DNA from: Nansenia antarctica
Lineage: Eukaryota > Chordata > Actinopteri > Argentiniformes > Microstomatidae
DNA: 64,000 nucleotides
Direction: 5' to 3'
NCBI GenBank assembly: GCA_963989245.1
Contig: OZ022351.1
Coordinates: 14,801,843 to 14,865,842 of the forward strand
The translations under genes and the position numbers were made by a program. Below are positions 38,530 to 50,385 of the stretch, piece after piece (within the stretch, counting starts at the first letter, position 1; every line of letters begins with the position of its first letter). Under the pieces are notes generated by a model that saw only the letters and a program-made list of their open reading frames with translations, was not told the DNA's origin and ran no database searches.

Positions 38530-38890
38530 TCTTAAGGGCTCTGCACACAGCGTGCAATTTCTGTTGCGCGTCAACATTCCATTTTGAAGTTTGAATGGAA
38601 GTCTATGAGAACATCGCATTTCAACACACACGGCCCCGATTTTAATCGCACGGCGAACATTCGATTCCATTCATTTTGAATGGGAAAAAGCACACATTTG
38701 ACAGTGCGACAAAACTCGCACGCCGTGTGCTTTGTCCCATTCAAAATGAATGGAATCGAATGTTCGCCGTGCGATTAAAATCGGGGCCGTGTGTGTTGAA
38801 ATGCGATGTTCTCATAGACTTCCATTCAAACTTCAAAATGGAATGTTGACGCGCAACAGAAATCGCACGCTGTGTGCAGAGCCCTTAAGA
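38530..38890. mobile_element. 361-bp palindromic MITE flanked by TTAA
   Basis: The left arm, starting GGGCTCTGCACACAGCGTGC, is repeated as an almost perfect reverse complement in the right arm (GCACGCTGTGTGCAGAGCCC). The arms are about 160 bp around a short centre near 38690-38730. Both ends are flanked by TTAA, the target duplication used by piggyBac and Kolobok-type transposases. There is no ORF. Near-perfect arm identity implies a young copy or ongoing arm correction. Confidence 0.8.
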
Positions 38891-39340
38891 CACATTTTAA
38901 GCTGAATACCTGAGTGCTACTGTACCTGCCTAACACGTCGTCAGTTTGTTTAAAATGCCTCTCTGGACATTTCTGAAGTCAATTTGATAAGTGGGCTTTT
39001 TCTCCACTCTCTGTGTGTCAGTAAACTTTGATAAACTCCTGCCAGTTCATGACTGCCTATCTATGAGAGCACATCTTTTTTTAGCCACTTTCCCATGAGA
39101 CGCTTTGAGATGTCTATGTCCATCCCCCCCACACTTCTTTATGATTGTGATGAGGTGTGAAAAGGGAATGGGTGAAATGGAGATTTAGACTGGAGCTTTG
39201 CCTGTATGAAAGTTAGTGACTGACTGGACCATTGGTCTGCCTGTGACTGAAATTACAGCTGTTCATTGTACTGCACCTGCTCTCTCCTTGTCAGAATACA
39301 CAGACAGAAATAGAGCTCAACTGCCTCACGTGCACGCACA

Positions 39341-39490
39341 CACGCACACACGCATACACTCACACTCACACTCACACTCACACTCACACTCACACTCACA
39401 CTCACACTCACACTCACACTCACACTCACACACACACACACACTCACACTCACACTCACACTCACTCACACTCACACTCACACTCTCACT

Positions 39491-39532
<42 letters not shown>
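39341..39532. repeat. (CACACT)n/(CA)n compound microsatellite
   Basis: CACACT hexamers from about 39356, mixed with CACTCA, end in (CA)n to 39530. Confidence 0.9.
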
Positions 39533-40365
39533 CTTTGCTCCTAAAACCTGGGGTTCAAATGAGATCAAGAGAATGACAGGCTACAACAAGTGGAAGCTGT
39601 TCATTAGATTAGATAGGTCTTCGTTGTATGATTTTCAGAGATTTGCTTTACATAGAGAACATGCATTGCGATAGGATGGGAGCCTGCGTAAGCCAGACAT
39701 AACAAACAGACAAATTCAGGAAGAACAAGACAGAAATGACAGCGTAAGGACTTTACCCCTCCCCTCCCCTCCCTGTAACACAACATAACTGCAGCCTCCC
39801 CCTCCCTCATATACTCAATATTGCACTGCTACTTATTACCCTCTCAGCATTGCCATAATGTTATTGTTACCAACTTTCAATGCCCATGATTCCACATTCG
39901 CTTGCAGGAATAAGTGGGTCCATCCTCCTTAACACTAGAACAGCCGTGCCTTTTTTACCTACTAGAAGAGCCGCCTCAGGGCTCTTTACAATGCTCAAGC
40001 TGCTATTTACACACAACGACCACTAGTTGGCCGCTTGTAAATTAGCCTGCTTCCTACACAGAAAAACTGCAAAATAGCTTCATACTAGCTTATCCTGAGG
40101 TGATTTTGAAAATGTAAGGATACTGGGTGGTAGAACGCACATATCTAGGAAAAGTCATGAAAGGACGGTCCTGATCGAGTGCAAAGATATAACATTTTTC
40201 TTAACTCACACTCGTGGCTGTTCTAGTGTTAAGGTTAGTGCATGTGGTACAAATGAGTTGACCTGACCAGGTTTGCACAGGGCTTTCCTGGATGGCTGGA
40301 GCCCACACTCTGAGTTGAGCACTTGGGAGCGGTCCTGTGCTATTACAACTACCTCTTAGATAATA

Positions 40366-40436
40366 ATAATAACTATAATAACTTGTATTTTTATAGCGCT
40401 TTTCCTGCAAACGTTGCAGCTCAAAGTGCTGACATC
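40366..40436 (-). repeat. Retroposon 3' tail fragment
   Basis: TTTTTATAGCGCTTTTCCTG followed by GCAAACG...CAAAGTGCTGACATC resembles the AAAGCGCTATAAAA ending common to fish SINE/LINE tails. ATA repeats flank it. Confidence 0.4.
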
Positions 40437-40825
40437 ACCTGTATCTAGACAATACACCCTTCAGTGTGTGTGGGAGGGGGGGTTGTATGTGTGGCACTCA
40501 TCATTTGATAGGGCTGTTGTATAAATATCTATTTTAGCTGTGATCTAAAAATACTCACCCAGTTAAAAGTGACTTTATAATAGAATAACAGTCTATTTTC
40601 CGGTTTGGGTGATGAAAGAAGCGCTTTGATGCCATTCCTGTTTTCACTGCTACTGTTTTACTGCTCTGTAAGCCTCGCATTAGATTTAAACTGTCACCCT
40701 CTCCTATCAGCTTTTTGCCTCAGAGAATCACATTAGCTTGCACCATCATCCAATCCCATTTCTTGTAGGTTTAGATGTCAGTGAAGAAGCCAGAGTAAAG
40801 GATACATTATTGTCTCTTGGGGTGG

Positions 40826-40885
40826 ACTCTCTGTCTCTCTGTCTCTCTGTCTCTCTGTCTCTCTGTCTCTCTGTCTCTCTGTCTG
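40826..40885. repeat. (CTCTGT)n/(CTGTCT)n microsatellite
   Basis: About eight CTGTCTCT-type octamers. Confidence 0.85.
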
Positions 40886-40940
40886 TGAGTGATACCCAGA
40901 GGAACTTACCACAGTCATAAAGCCCAGGGGATCTGATGAG

Positions 40941-41577
40941 TCAGATCATTAGAGCGTCGGTGTAGAGAAGTGAAGAACACGTCTCCACGATGTCGGACAG
41001 CTTTACATTTCTCATGTCGATGTTCATCCCTTCATTTAGCTCGGACACATCTTTGTCAAACAGCATTCCACATTTTAAAATAGAGGTATTGTTTATATGA
41101 CTCTTACTTGGTTTCACTTTGTTTACAACCCTGTTTGGGCACCCGAAATGATTGTCCATAAAGCTGGTGACGATACGATCCAACCGGTACTTTGTGTAGA
41201 TAGCTGGTCGTGTCTGACGTTCAGACTAGGCGCTCAGTATCCATGCATTAGGAGCTCTGAGGTCCAAAGTTAAAGTCTCCGGTGACGTCTATCGAACTCA
41301 ACCGTGTTGTAACGGGATCCTCATCCCTCGACAGAGTCGGTCTGAGACGTTGAGTTAAAACGTTCACCAGTCTGATAGTCAATGACACGCATGGACCTTT
41401 GCCAGGCGTCGGGTGGTAAGCCTCAACGCCCATGCTTACACGCCTACACGCCGTATGTTTACTTCTCCTTGACCGTGTAACCCCTGTACAGTATGCTGTG
41501 GGCGTCGGTGTTCTGAAGTATTTGTAGTCACCGTTTCTCTTGTTGAGTGCCCTTGTGGGTTTTAGCACCAATACATG
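40941..41577 (-). other. Unexplained open, CpG-retaining segment
   Basis: Two adjacent minus-strand open frames span the segment. One runs from about 41571 to a TAA near 41248 (about 107 codons, with YKYFRTPTPTAYCTGV and IDVTGDFNFGPQSS). The other runs from a stop near 41226 down to TGA at 40941 (about 95 codons, with YRLDRIVTSFMDNHFGC and DVSELNEGMNIDMRN). Both look protein-like and not low-complexity. CpG is close to its random expectation here, unlike the flanks. I recognise no family. A degraded coding region of a mobile or viral-type element is one possibility; chance is another. Confidence 0.3.
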
Positions 41578-41579
41578 TG

Positions 41580-43470
41580 TACTGTATATGAAAGGTAGAG
41601 GGTTGCATCAAAGCTTCTGGCCTAAATATCAACTGTACTATTTTCCCTTTCTTTACTCTCTCTCACTGTATTCCATTTGAAAGTCAATAAACCATTGTGT
41701 ATGCTGCTCTTAGGTAGATATACTGGTAGGTATACTGTACTACTACACACAGTCCGATCTTTGTAATGCTTGTCTATCGGAGTGATGCATCTGGCTGCAT
41801 AAGGCTGTGTTGAAAAGCTGAGGTATAACTTAGTGCTGTGTAGCTGAGTCATACTAGTGTATTCTTTTAGGCAGCAGTACTTGCTGCTGTATAACAGGAC
41901 CTATAGACAGCTGTGGCACATATGTACAGCCAAAGGGGGATGTGCATTATCCTACCAGATTTATACCTCGTTTAAGCCATAACGCAGACCACTGACTCCA
42001 ATATACAGCATAAACATACACGCACGCAGGAACAAAGGAAAACAAACATTGACACACACACACGCACACACACACACACACACACGCATGCGCACAAGTT
42101 GCGTGTTGAGTGTCTCAGGATAGTGCATTTCCTACAGGTGTGGAAAGTGAGCAATGTGTGTGATTTATATCCTCTCTACCCAGAATCCCAAGGGCTCTCC
42201 CTCATGTCTGGTAGTACTTATCCACATACTAACAGTAACATCAGCACCATGACCCTGCCTTTTATAAAAGGAAGAAACTCTGACTAGATTATGGAGACAT
42301 GTTGATTGGGTTTTTTGCTATTTCTGTCATTTGGATGATACATGATGAGATTCTGCTACTTTGTTTTTGAAAGTTCCAGCAGCTGCACAGGGCTTGGAAG
42401 ATTTGGGGAGACAAAAGAGGAGGAGAGAGAGGATAAGAAAGAGACAGGGGGGAGGACAATTGGGCTGTGTACTGTAGAAGGCTGTGGCTTCTATCGCTGC
42501 CAGGTCTTTAGTTGAAGACCTGTTGACAGGTCTGTCTCACAGTGGGCGGTGTGAGAGGTCACTCCACCTTGGCCCAGGACGGAGCTGTGGATTTGGGTAA
42601 GCTTCATGTGTTTGGGTTAGTTGTGACTACTTCCTTTCCATGTGTATACCAACATATACTGACAACAAACAGTGGTACTGAAATTAGACTAAAAACTATC
42701 CGTGTTCCAAAATAACTTTCTTATGATTGAAGTTCATGAAGTTAATTTGCCTTCTATTGAGTTAAAGGTCAGTACTGCTTGTAATGGATGGTGTGTTAAC
42801 TGACTCAGATGAGGCGTGGGGGTAAATAGTTCCAAAACGATGGGTCAGAGGTTCATGGAGATATGAAATACGGAGATGTGACTATGACTATGTTCCTTAG
42901 GCATCCACCCTAAGAGCCACTCTGAGATTTATCGAGTTCCCAGTCATTTTTATGGGAATTGGTGTTCCCTGTTTTGGCCAACATCTTCTGGTGCTACAGT
43001 TGGCTCATCGTACCAAATGGCACAGTCTTGTGAACACCCTCTGGCTTACCTTGTGTCCTGTCGACTGGAAAAGAGAGACGCAAGCTTTCCAGTATGGTCA
43101 TCATCTCTCCCGCTTTCCCATACACTAAACCAAAACGGAATGACAGCTCTTGGGAAGATGGTCCAAATGGGAAAAGCACCAGGAATTCACTGGCAGATGG
43201 AATCTGTAAACTATGCTGGTGCTGTGTGTCCTACCAGATGCTCTGCCAGCATCACACGCCTGGAAAAAATTCCTCTTAAAAAAAAAAAGGACATTTCCAT
43301 TTCTACCTTTCAATCTGTGTGTGCACCTGGGTGTGTGCATTGCATTCGAACCTGATACTGTAGATGTGTAGGAGTCCTGCCTCTCCAGCTGCACTAGATG
43401 TCTCTCTGCTGACATCATCACTCTGCGCCTCCAAGTCAGAGTCTTTGCTGAGCAGCTCGTCCACTGGTTT
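41580..43470. other. Intergenic or intronic, nothing recognised
   Basis: Only a short (CA)n at 42053-42087 stands out. Confidence 0.35.
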
Positions 43471-43483
43471 CCAAGGCCTTATC

Positions 43484-43776
43484 TTTATGCACTACATATC
43501 CTTATGCACTACATATCCTTATGCACTACATATCCTTATGCACTACATATCCTTATGGACTACATATCCTTATGGACTACATATCCTTATGGACTACATA
43601 TCCTTATGGACTACATATCCTTATATCCTTATGCACTACATATCCTTATGGACTACATATCCTTATGGACTACATATCCTTATGGACTACATATCCTTAT
43701 GGACTACATATCCTTATGGACTACATATCCTTATGGACTACATATCCTTATGGACTACATATCCTTATATCCTTAT
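43484..43776. repeat. 17-bp minisatellite, left block
   Basis: About 17 tandem copies of ACTACATATCCTTATGG. The last two positions vary (ATGG, ATGC) and there is one internal shortening (TTATATCCTTAT). No frame contains a stop, so 17-residue periodic open frames appear in all three plus frames and should be ignored. Confidence 0.95.
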
Positions 43777-46700
43777 TCATCAGAGCAACGCATCCGGGTA
43801 CTTTCCCCTCACGTAATGTCCACGCCCCTTTTTGGGTGATAGAAGCGGAGAAGTTTGACTGGCGGTCAATGGGAATTTCTGGTCTTTGCTACTTTAATCC
43901 GATAAAATAAGAAAACCGTAGTGCTTTTTAGATAATAGGAGCCCAAATCCGATGGCTAGTTAGACAAACTATTATATAGTGTCATTGCCGATCAATGATC
44001 GACGTCGTTATATAGAGAAAATTAATGAAATAGGGGTTGATTAATCAGAGCAGTCATGTCATCTCCCTGTCATCTGGGATTTGTAGTTCTTCATTTGATC
44101 TAGCCTACTAAGGTACTACTTAGTACCTACTAACCCTTCACCCATAACGGCTATCGACTAGTGAATGAATGAATGAATGAATGAATGAATGGACTTTATT
44201 GTCATTGCTACAGTACAGGTACCAAACAACGAAATTTAGGAGGGGTGGCTCCCCTGGTGTTAGGAAAGAGAAAAAAAAAAACTTTTAGAAAAAGAATAAA
44301 ATCACAAGAAGGTAAGGAGCTGGTTTACATAAATAAAGGCTATGTACACAATCCACTGTACTATACTGCACAGATAGTCAACTAGGGTTGTCATATTGCA
44401 CAAAAGTATTTTTTCACGTTATTTAAAGTGTCACAGTTTGCAGGCTTGAAATGTACATGTTTGTGCCTCAGCACTAGCTGCCATACAATCCGTCCAGACT
44501 GTCCTGGGCCCAGAACTTAGGCCTTTGCTGTGTTCAGGGCCTTGACGGCCCTGTGGTAGAAGCAGTTCTTCAGTCTGTTTGTCTTAGCGGCCGGGGTCCT
44601 GTACCTCCTTTTCGAGGGCAGCCTGATAAAGTGTACGTGCCCAGGGTGGGTCAGGTCCCTGGAGATCTTGGAGGCCTTCCTGAGACAGCGTGTGTTGTAC
44701 AGCTCTTCCAGAGAGGGGAGGGGGGCGCCGGTGATCTTCTGTGCTGTTCTCACGACTCTCTGTAGCGCGTTTCTCTCCGCTGTTGTGCAGCTGTAGAACC
44801 AGTTGCAGATGCCGTAGGTGAGGATGCTCTCCACTGCGCCGCGGTAGAAGGCCACCAGTATCTCCTGCTTGTTGTGTTCTTTCCTGAGGCATCTCAGGGT
44901 GTATAGCCGCTGTTGTGCCCTCTTGATGGTGCCTTTTGTGTTGTCCTTCCAGGTCAGGTCATCCCGCATGTGATGTCCCAGGAATCGGAGGGTTGAGACT
45001 CTCTCCACGCTCTCTCCGTCGATGAGCAGGGGCTGGATCTCGGACTTTTTCCTCCTGAAGTCTACGATGAATTCCTGGGTCTTTGACTTGTTTAGCAGCA
45101 GGTTGTTAACCTTGCACAGCTTGCTCAGTTGCTCTACCTCATCCCTGTACGCCGCCTCGTCCCCCCCCGAGATACATCCCACCACGGTGGTGTCGTCTGC
45201 AAACTTTACGATGTAGTTGCTGGGGTGGACGGGGGTGAAGTCGTGGGTGTAGAGGTTGTAGAGGATGGGGCTTAGCACGCAGCCCTGGGGGGACCCAGTG
45301 CTGAGGCTGAGGGCTGTGGAGGTGTGGGGGCCCACCCGCACCCTCTGGGGGCGGTCGGTCAGGAAGTCCTTGATCCACGCACATATAGAGTGTGATAGAC
45401 CCAGGTCTAGTAGTTTGGTCACTAGCCTGTCTGGAAGGATGGTGTTGAAGGCGGAGCTGAAGTCCACGAAGAGCAGTCTCGCGTAGCTGTTTCCCCTCTC
45501 CAGGTGGGATAGAGTGGCGTGGAGAGTCGTCGCTATGGCGTCCTCTGTGGACCTGTGGGCTCTGTAGGCGAACTGGTATGGATCCAGGTTGGGCGGGAGG
45601 CGTGTGAGTATGTGGGCCCGGACTAGTTTCTCGAAGCACTTCATGATGATTGGTGTGAGTGCCACCGGGCGGTAGTCGTTTAGGCAGCTCACCGTGCTTT
45701 TCTTCGGGACTGGGATGATAGTTGAGGTTTTCAGGCAGGGTGGGATGGTGGCCTGGGACAGGGACTGGTTAAAGATGTTGGTGAAAACCCCGGCCAGCTG
45801 GTCGGCGCAGTCTCTCAGCACCCGTCCCAGGACGCCATCCGGCCCCGAGGCTTTCCTGGGGTCCACCGCCTTCAGTACGCGTCTCACCTCATGCTCTGTG
45901 AGGGTGAGGCTGCTGAGAGCTGGAGAGAGTGGTGTTTGTGTTGCGGTTACCTCCGTTCGCCCCTCGTCGAACCGGGCGTAGAAGGTGTTCAGCTTTCCCG
46001 CCAGCAGGGGGTCGTCCTCTGCGGCTGTGAGCCTGTTGGCTCTGAAGTTTGTCATCTGCTGAACCCCCTGCCACATCCGCCTGGAGTCGTTGCTCAGGAG
46101 GCATTCCTCAATCTTCTCTCTGTGCTCTGCCTTGGCCGCTTTGATGCCGCGCTTTAGGTTGGCCCTGGTGGAGCTGTACAGCGGTGTGCTCTTCCCTGCG
46201 AAGAAGGCGTTGTCCCTCTCCTTGATCAGTTTTTGGACCTTCCCAGTCATCCATGGCTTCGTGTTGGGGTAGACCCGGACCCGTTTGTCCACAGTGACTG
46301 AGTTGGTGCAGTTCACTATGTGGTTCAGAACCGACGACGTGTACTGTTCCAGGTCCTCATGCTCATATTCCTGCCATAGGGTGTCATTTAGGCAGATCTG
46401 CAGTGGAGCGGACCCTTCTGGCCAGGTTCTGACAGTCTTGGTGGTGATGGGAGCACTTTTCCCCATTGTAGTGTATGCAGGAATCAGGAGGATTGACACA
46501 TGGTCAGACATGCCTAGATGAGCTAGCGGACTAGCCTTGTAAGCACGTTTGATGTTGGTGTATACCTTATCCAGTGTTTTTTCTCCTCTCGTTGCACATT
46601 TCACATGCTGATAGAACTTGGGTAGTACTGTGCTACTTAGTGCTACTGTGCATGATATTTATATTGTAATCATGGGAGATAAATGTTCAAAGAAGAAACG

Positions 46701-47083
46701 AAAGCCAACACTGTTGGGGGGACTAAGGTGAAGACGTTAGGACCACGGCAAATCAACTGAAGAACTACAAATCCCAGATGACAGGGAGATGACATATGAC
46801 TGCTCTGATGAGTCAACCCCTATTTCATTAATTTTCTCTATATAACGACGTCGATCATTGATCGGCAATGACACTATATAATAGTTTGCCTAACTGGCCA
46901 TCGGATTTGGGCTCCTAATATCTAAAACGCACTACGGTTTTCTTATTGTATCGGATTAAAGTAGCAAAGACCAGAAATTCCCATTGACCGCCATTCAAAC
47001 TTCTCCGCTTCTCCGCTTCTATCACCCAAAAAGGGGCGTGGACATTCTGATGACAGGGAAATGACGCGCAATTGCTCTGATGA
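43777..47083. mobile_element. Long-TIR DNA transposon copy, carrier of a LINE
   Basis: The left arm (43777-44099) and right arm (46750-47083) are inverted copies of about 325 bp, beginning TCATCAGAGCAA and sharing AATGTCCACGCCCCTTTTTG, GGTCTTTGCTACTTTAATCC, and GATCAATGATCGACGTCG. The element interrupts the 17-bp minisatellite with at most a 2-bp AT duplication. Between the arms is essentially only the LINE on the minus strand, so before that insertion the copy was short and non-autonomous. A diverged relative lies at 50388-52569. The arms contain ACTACAAATCCCAG in inverted positions. The superfamily is not certain; THAP-type (P or Kolobok-like) is inferred from the relative. Confidence 0.7.
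44161..46660 (-). mobile_element. 5'-truncated LINE with intact RT ORF (L2/Rex1-like)
   Basis: The minus-strand frame runs from about 46657 through a first ATG-type start at 46604 to TAG/TAA at 44517 (695+ codons, no internal stop). It opens in the C-terminal end of an APE endonuclease (TLDKVYTNIK, GMSDHVSILLIPAY; SDH catalytic motif). A linker follows, then a complete reverse transcriptase: SGPDGVLGRVL near residue 254, motif A FVDFSSAFNT near 380, motif B GSPQGCVLSP near 437, catalytic FADD at about 468-471 and a C-terminal thumb region. The 3' UTR ends with CAATAAAG and an (ATTC)n tail at 44161-44190. Truncation removed most of the endonuclease, so it is not autonomous, but the open RT suggests a recent insertion. 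Confidence 0.85.
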
Positions 47084-47692
47084 ATGCACTACATATCCTT
47101 ATGCACTACATATCCTTATGGACTACATATCCTTATACACTACATATCCTTATGGACTACATATCCTTATGGACTACATATCCTTATGCACTACATATCC
47201 TTATGGACTACATATCCTTATGGACTACATATCCTTATGCACTACATATCCTTATACACTACATATCCTTATGGACTACATATCCTTATGGACTACATAT
47301 CCTTATGCACTACATATCCTTATGGACTACATATCCTTATGGACTACATATCCTTATGGACTACATATCCTTATGCACTACATATCCTTATGGACTACAT
47401 ATCCTTATACACTACATATCCTTATGGACTACATATCCTTATGGACTACATATCCTTATGGACTACATATCCTTATGCACTACATATCCTTATGCACTAC
47501 ATATCCTTATGGACTACATATCCTTATGGACTACATATCCTTATGGACTACATATCCTTATGGACTACATATCCTTATGGACTACATATCCTTATGGATT
47601 ACATATCCTTATGCACTACATATCCTTATGGACTACATATCCTTATGGACTACATATCCTTATGGACTACATATCCTTATGCACTACATATC
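47084..47692. repeat. 17-bp minisatellite, right block
   Basis: About 36 tandem copies of the same ACTACATATCCTTATGG unit as the left block, in the same orientation. Variants are ATGG, ATGC and ATAC, plus one GGATT. All plus frames are open and non-coding. Confidence 0.95.
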
Positions 47693-47713
47693 CAGTGTAT
47701 CAGAAAACATCAA

Positions 47714-47844
47714 GGGCCGGTTTCACAGACAAGGCTTAAGCCTAGTCCTGGACTAAATCACACTTTCAATGTAAAATCTCCATTGAAGATTTTTAGCTTT
47801 TTAGTTCAGGATTAGGCTTAAGCCTTGTCTGTGAAACTGGCCCT
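47714..47844. mobile_element. 131-bp palindromic MITE
   Basis: GGGCCGGTTTCACAGACAAG with GCTTAAGCCTAGTCC at the left is inverted at the right end (GGCTTAAGCCTTGTCTGTGA, AACTGGCCC). This resembles a MITE type scattered across vertebrate genomes. There is no coding sequence. Confidence 0.7.
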
Positions 47845-48377
47845 ACATGTTACAGTACAAACAGTATGATAATAGCCCAGCAGTCCTATCCTATTAGACC
47901 TACAGAAGTGTACACAGGCTAGCCTCTAGGGATCAGATTGTGCTCCCTGAAGAGCATTCCACCTTTAGCCGCTGAGTGGTCCTGCTTAGGTCCACTTTTA
48001 TCTCTGTTATTTCTGTTGAGCCCGGGTGTGGCCAGAGGGTATGGGTATATGTGGAGGATGGAGCTGGCTGGGGTTATCTTGGTCTACCTATTTGTGGCAG
48101 TTGTTACAGTATGTTGGGAGGCAGGCAGGCTCTGGGAAGCAGTGGGGTCGTCTGTATTGAAACTGTTTTGAAAATGTGTACATTTGTGTGTTTAAAAAAA
48201 AAATCTAGGACAGTGTGTGTTTGGTGTCTTGACTGTTTCTTGATGGATATCTTATCTGCCACCTTCTGGCCTATAGAGATGACCCATGCCAGACCAGGGG
48301 GCCGTTGGAGGCTACTGGGTGACCTCTGTGCTTGTCAGCCAGTCAGCTAACACCTTGCCTTATAGGGTCGCTAGAGG

Positions 48378-48478
48378 AGGTGTGTGTGTCTGTCTGTCTG
48401 TGTGTCTGTCTGTGTGTTTGTTTGTGTGTCTGTATGTCTGTGTGTCTGTGTGTCTGTGTGTTTGTGTGTCTGTGTGTT

Positions 48479-48522
<44 letters not shown>

Positions 48523-48630
48523 TGTGTGTGTGTGTGTGTGTGTGTCTGTCTGTCTGTCTGTCTGTGTGTCTCTGTGTCTCTGTGTCTCTGTGTCTGTGTG
48601 TCTGTGTGTGTGTGTGTGTGTCTGTGTGTG
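48378..48630. repeat. Compound (TGTC)n/(TG)n microsatellite
   Basis: About 250 bp of TGTG, TCTG and TTTG units. Both strands show long periodic open frames without meaning. Confidence 0.95.
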
Positions 48631-49112
48631 ACATGAAGTGAATATTTGTCTGACCTTGTGCAGGCTCCAACTTTCCAGAGGGCCTATGACTGTGCTGAAC
48701 ATGAAAACAGGACAATATTTGGACCTGTGGTGTTGGAAGAAACAGAGCACTCTAGAGATCACACTAGAGTGAGGAGGTCAAAGGTTATGGTTAAGTTATC
48801 AGTTTGCTTCAAATTGTCATTTCCATTTCACCATACCTATAAAACACATGAAAAGGTTTGACTCATCTCCCTCCAGCTCCTTGCATGCATGAGCATGAAT
48901 ATCTTTACTTTTCATTCCCTACCCCACATCTTAATTTATGGCTGTGGAGAGCAGGCCTGAGAGCTGTTATGCGTCTGAAGAGACAGCAGGGCCAAACACA
49001 CTGGACCCTTTCACCGGTTAACTCGCCAGAAAAGGAGTATATCTTTCCTATGGGAAGTTGTAAATCGGAACTTTATTTCTGAGAGAGCCGGTGACCAGGC
49101 CCAGAGTTTGAG
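48631..49112. other. Intergenic or intronic, nothing recognised
   Basis: No repeat or exon signal of note. Confidence 0.35.
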
Positions 49113-49163
49113 ACAAACCTGCTAAGGTTTTTGATTTCCTCTCAAAAACCTTAGCAGGTTTGT
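49113..49163. other. Perfect 21-bp stem, 9-nt loop hairpin
   Basis: ACAAACCTGCTAAGGTTTTT plus G at 49113-49133 is followed by a 9-nt loop (ATTTCCTCT) and then the exact reverse complement at 49143-49163. The stem does not continue into the flanks, so it is shorter than a typical microRNA precursor. It may be a small palindromic mobile element. Confidence 0.75.
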
Positions 49164-49169
49164 TTTCCA

Positions 49170-50385
49170 AGCGGTGTAAACATCTTGTATTTCTCCAAGC
49201 AGGCCTGGAGAGACTGCCCAGAACTGGGGGTCACCTACAGGGCAACACTGACTGTCTATACCGTATGTAGTATATATATACTGTGTACTCACAACTAAAG
49301 ATGACCTTCTGTGCTGTAGACTTCTAGGTTGAATTTAGTTTGACTTCAGATGTGTGGCCAATGCTGTGCCATCTGTGTTCACGATTGGTGCGATGTGTGG
49401 TGTTAATCATGTCCCTCATTACTGTGTTTTTCACAATCTGCTCGGATTACCGTACCTTGCTGTTGGTGTGTAATGACTTTGAAGGGCTTTTTGGGACATT
49501 ATGGCTTCTTTGAATTCTGCCAATTAAGAATGTTTTGATTTGTGTAGTTGCCTAAAAAGTTAATTCTCTTGTTGTTTTACCTAAGACTTGGGATGTAGTT
49601 CTACTACATTCGGTGACCTTTGGCTTAAATGAGCTGTAAACACTCCTAATGCAGAGCTACACAGTTTTACCGTCTCCATACTGTAGCCCCCGGCATGTAA
49701 TTAGAGTTCAACACCTCCCCGTTGGTCCACAGGACAGCTTGCCAGACATAGACTAATACTTTGAACTTGACTTGTCTGTCTTTGTCCAATTATTATGTGT
49801 GTATCAATGACACTATACTATATTGTAGACTACAGAGGCTACTTGTGCAATCATGTTTCTTCCCCTGACGTCTGGACTGGCCTTCCCATCCTCGGCAGCG
49901 ATCGTCATATTTAATAATAGTGTGCAGCAGCAACTCATTCCTAGCGCTGATGTCATCCTAGTACCAGGTGAGCCATCGAGGAGAACACTGGCTGTGCTGA
50001 ACGACTTGGTGCTGATGATTTATAATTAGGACATTCAGCCACAGGTCTGGTATCTCTGATGCCTGATGGGTGATAGTTTTCCATGATAAGGTGGTGGGAT
50101 CAGAGGGCTGGGAGGTCCTGTGTTCTGTCAGGTCTGCCCTCCAAGCCCCCCCACCACCCCCCCGCCCCCCGCCCCCGTAAGATCCAGCCAAGGAGGACCT
50201 ACCAGAGCCTCTCCACAGGCTCAACACTGCATTCCTCCACTGACGGAGCCCAGTCCTCACCTCCTCAGAGTGTATGGAGATACATGGATGAATGTTAAGT
50301 GTCAGAGGGAGGAGAGTGCTTTAAAGGTCCAACATGGAAGGAGATGTGAGTTCTCATCTGGTTGTGTTGGAGCTCCTGCAGTGCA
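49170..50385. other. Intergenic or intronic, nothing recognised
   Basis: No supported exon or repeat. A C-rich stretch lies at 50142-50176. Confidence 0.35.

Noticed and set aside
43364..47815. Open frames of 111-243 codons with HILMDYISLWTTYPYG repeats
   Set aside because: A 17-bp repeat without stops rotates through all frames; this is minisatellite translation.
48286..48762. Cys/Val-rich and Thr/His-rich ORFs
   Set aside because: They are translations of (TG)n and (CA)n microsatellites; the same applies at 10.9, 25.6, 36.6, 39.3, 53.0, 55.3 and 63.7 kb.
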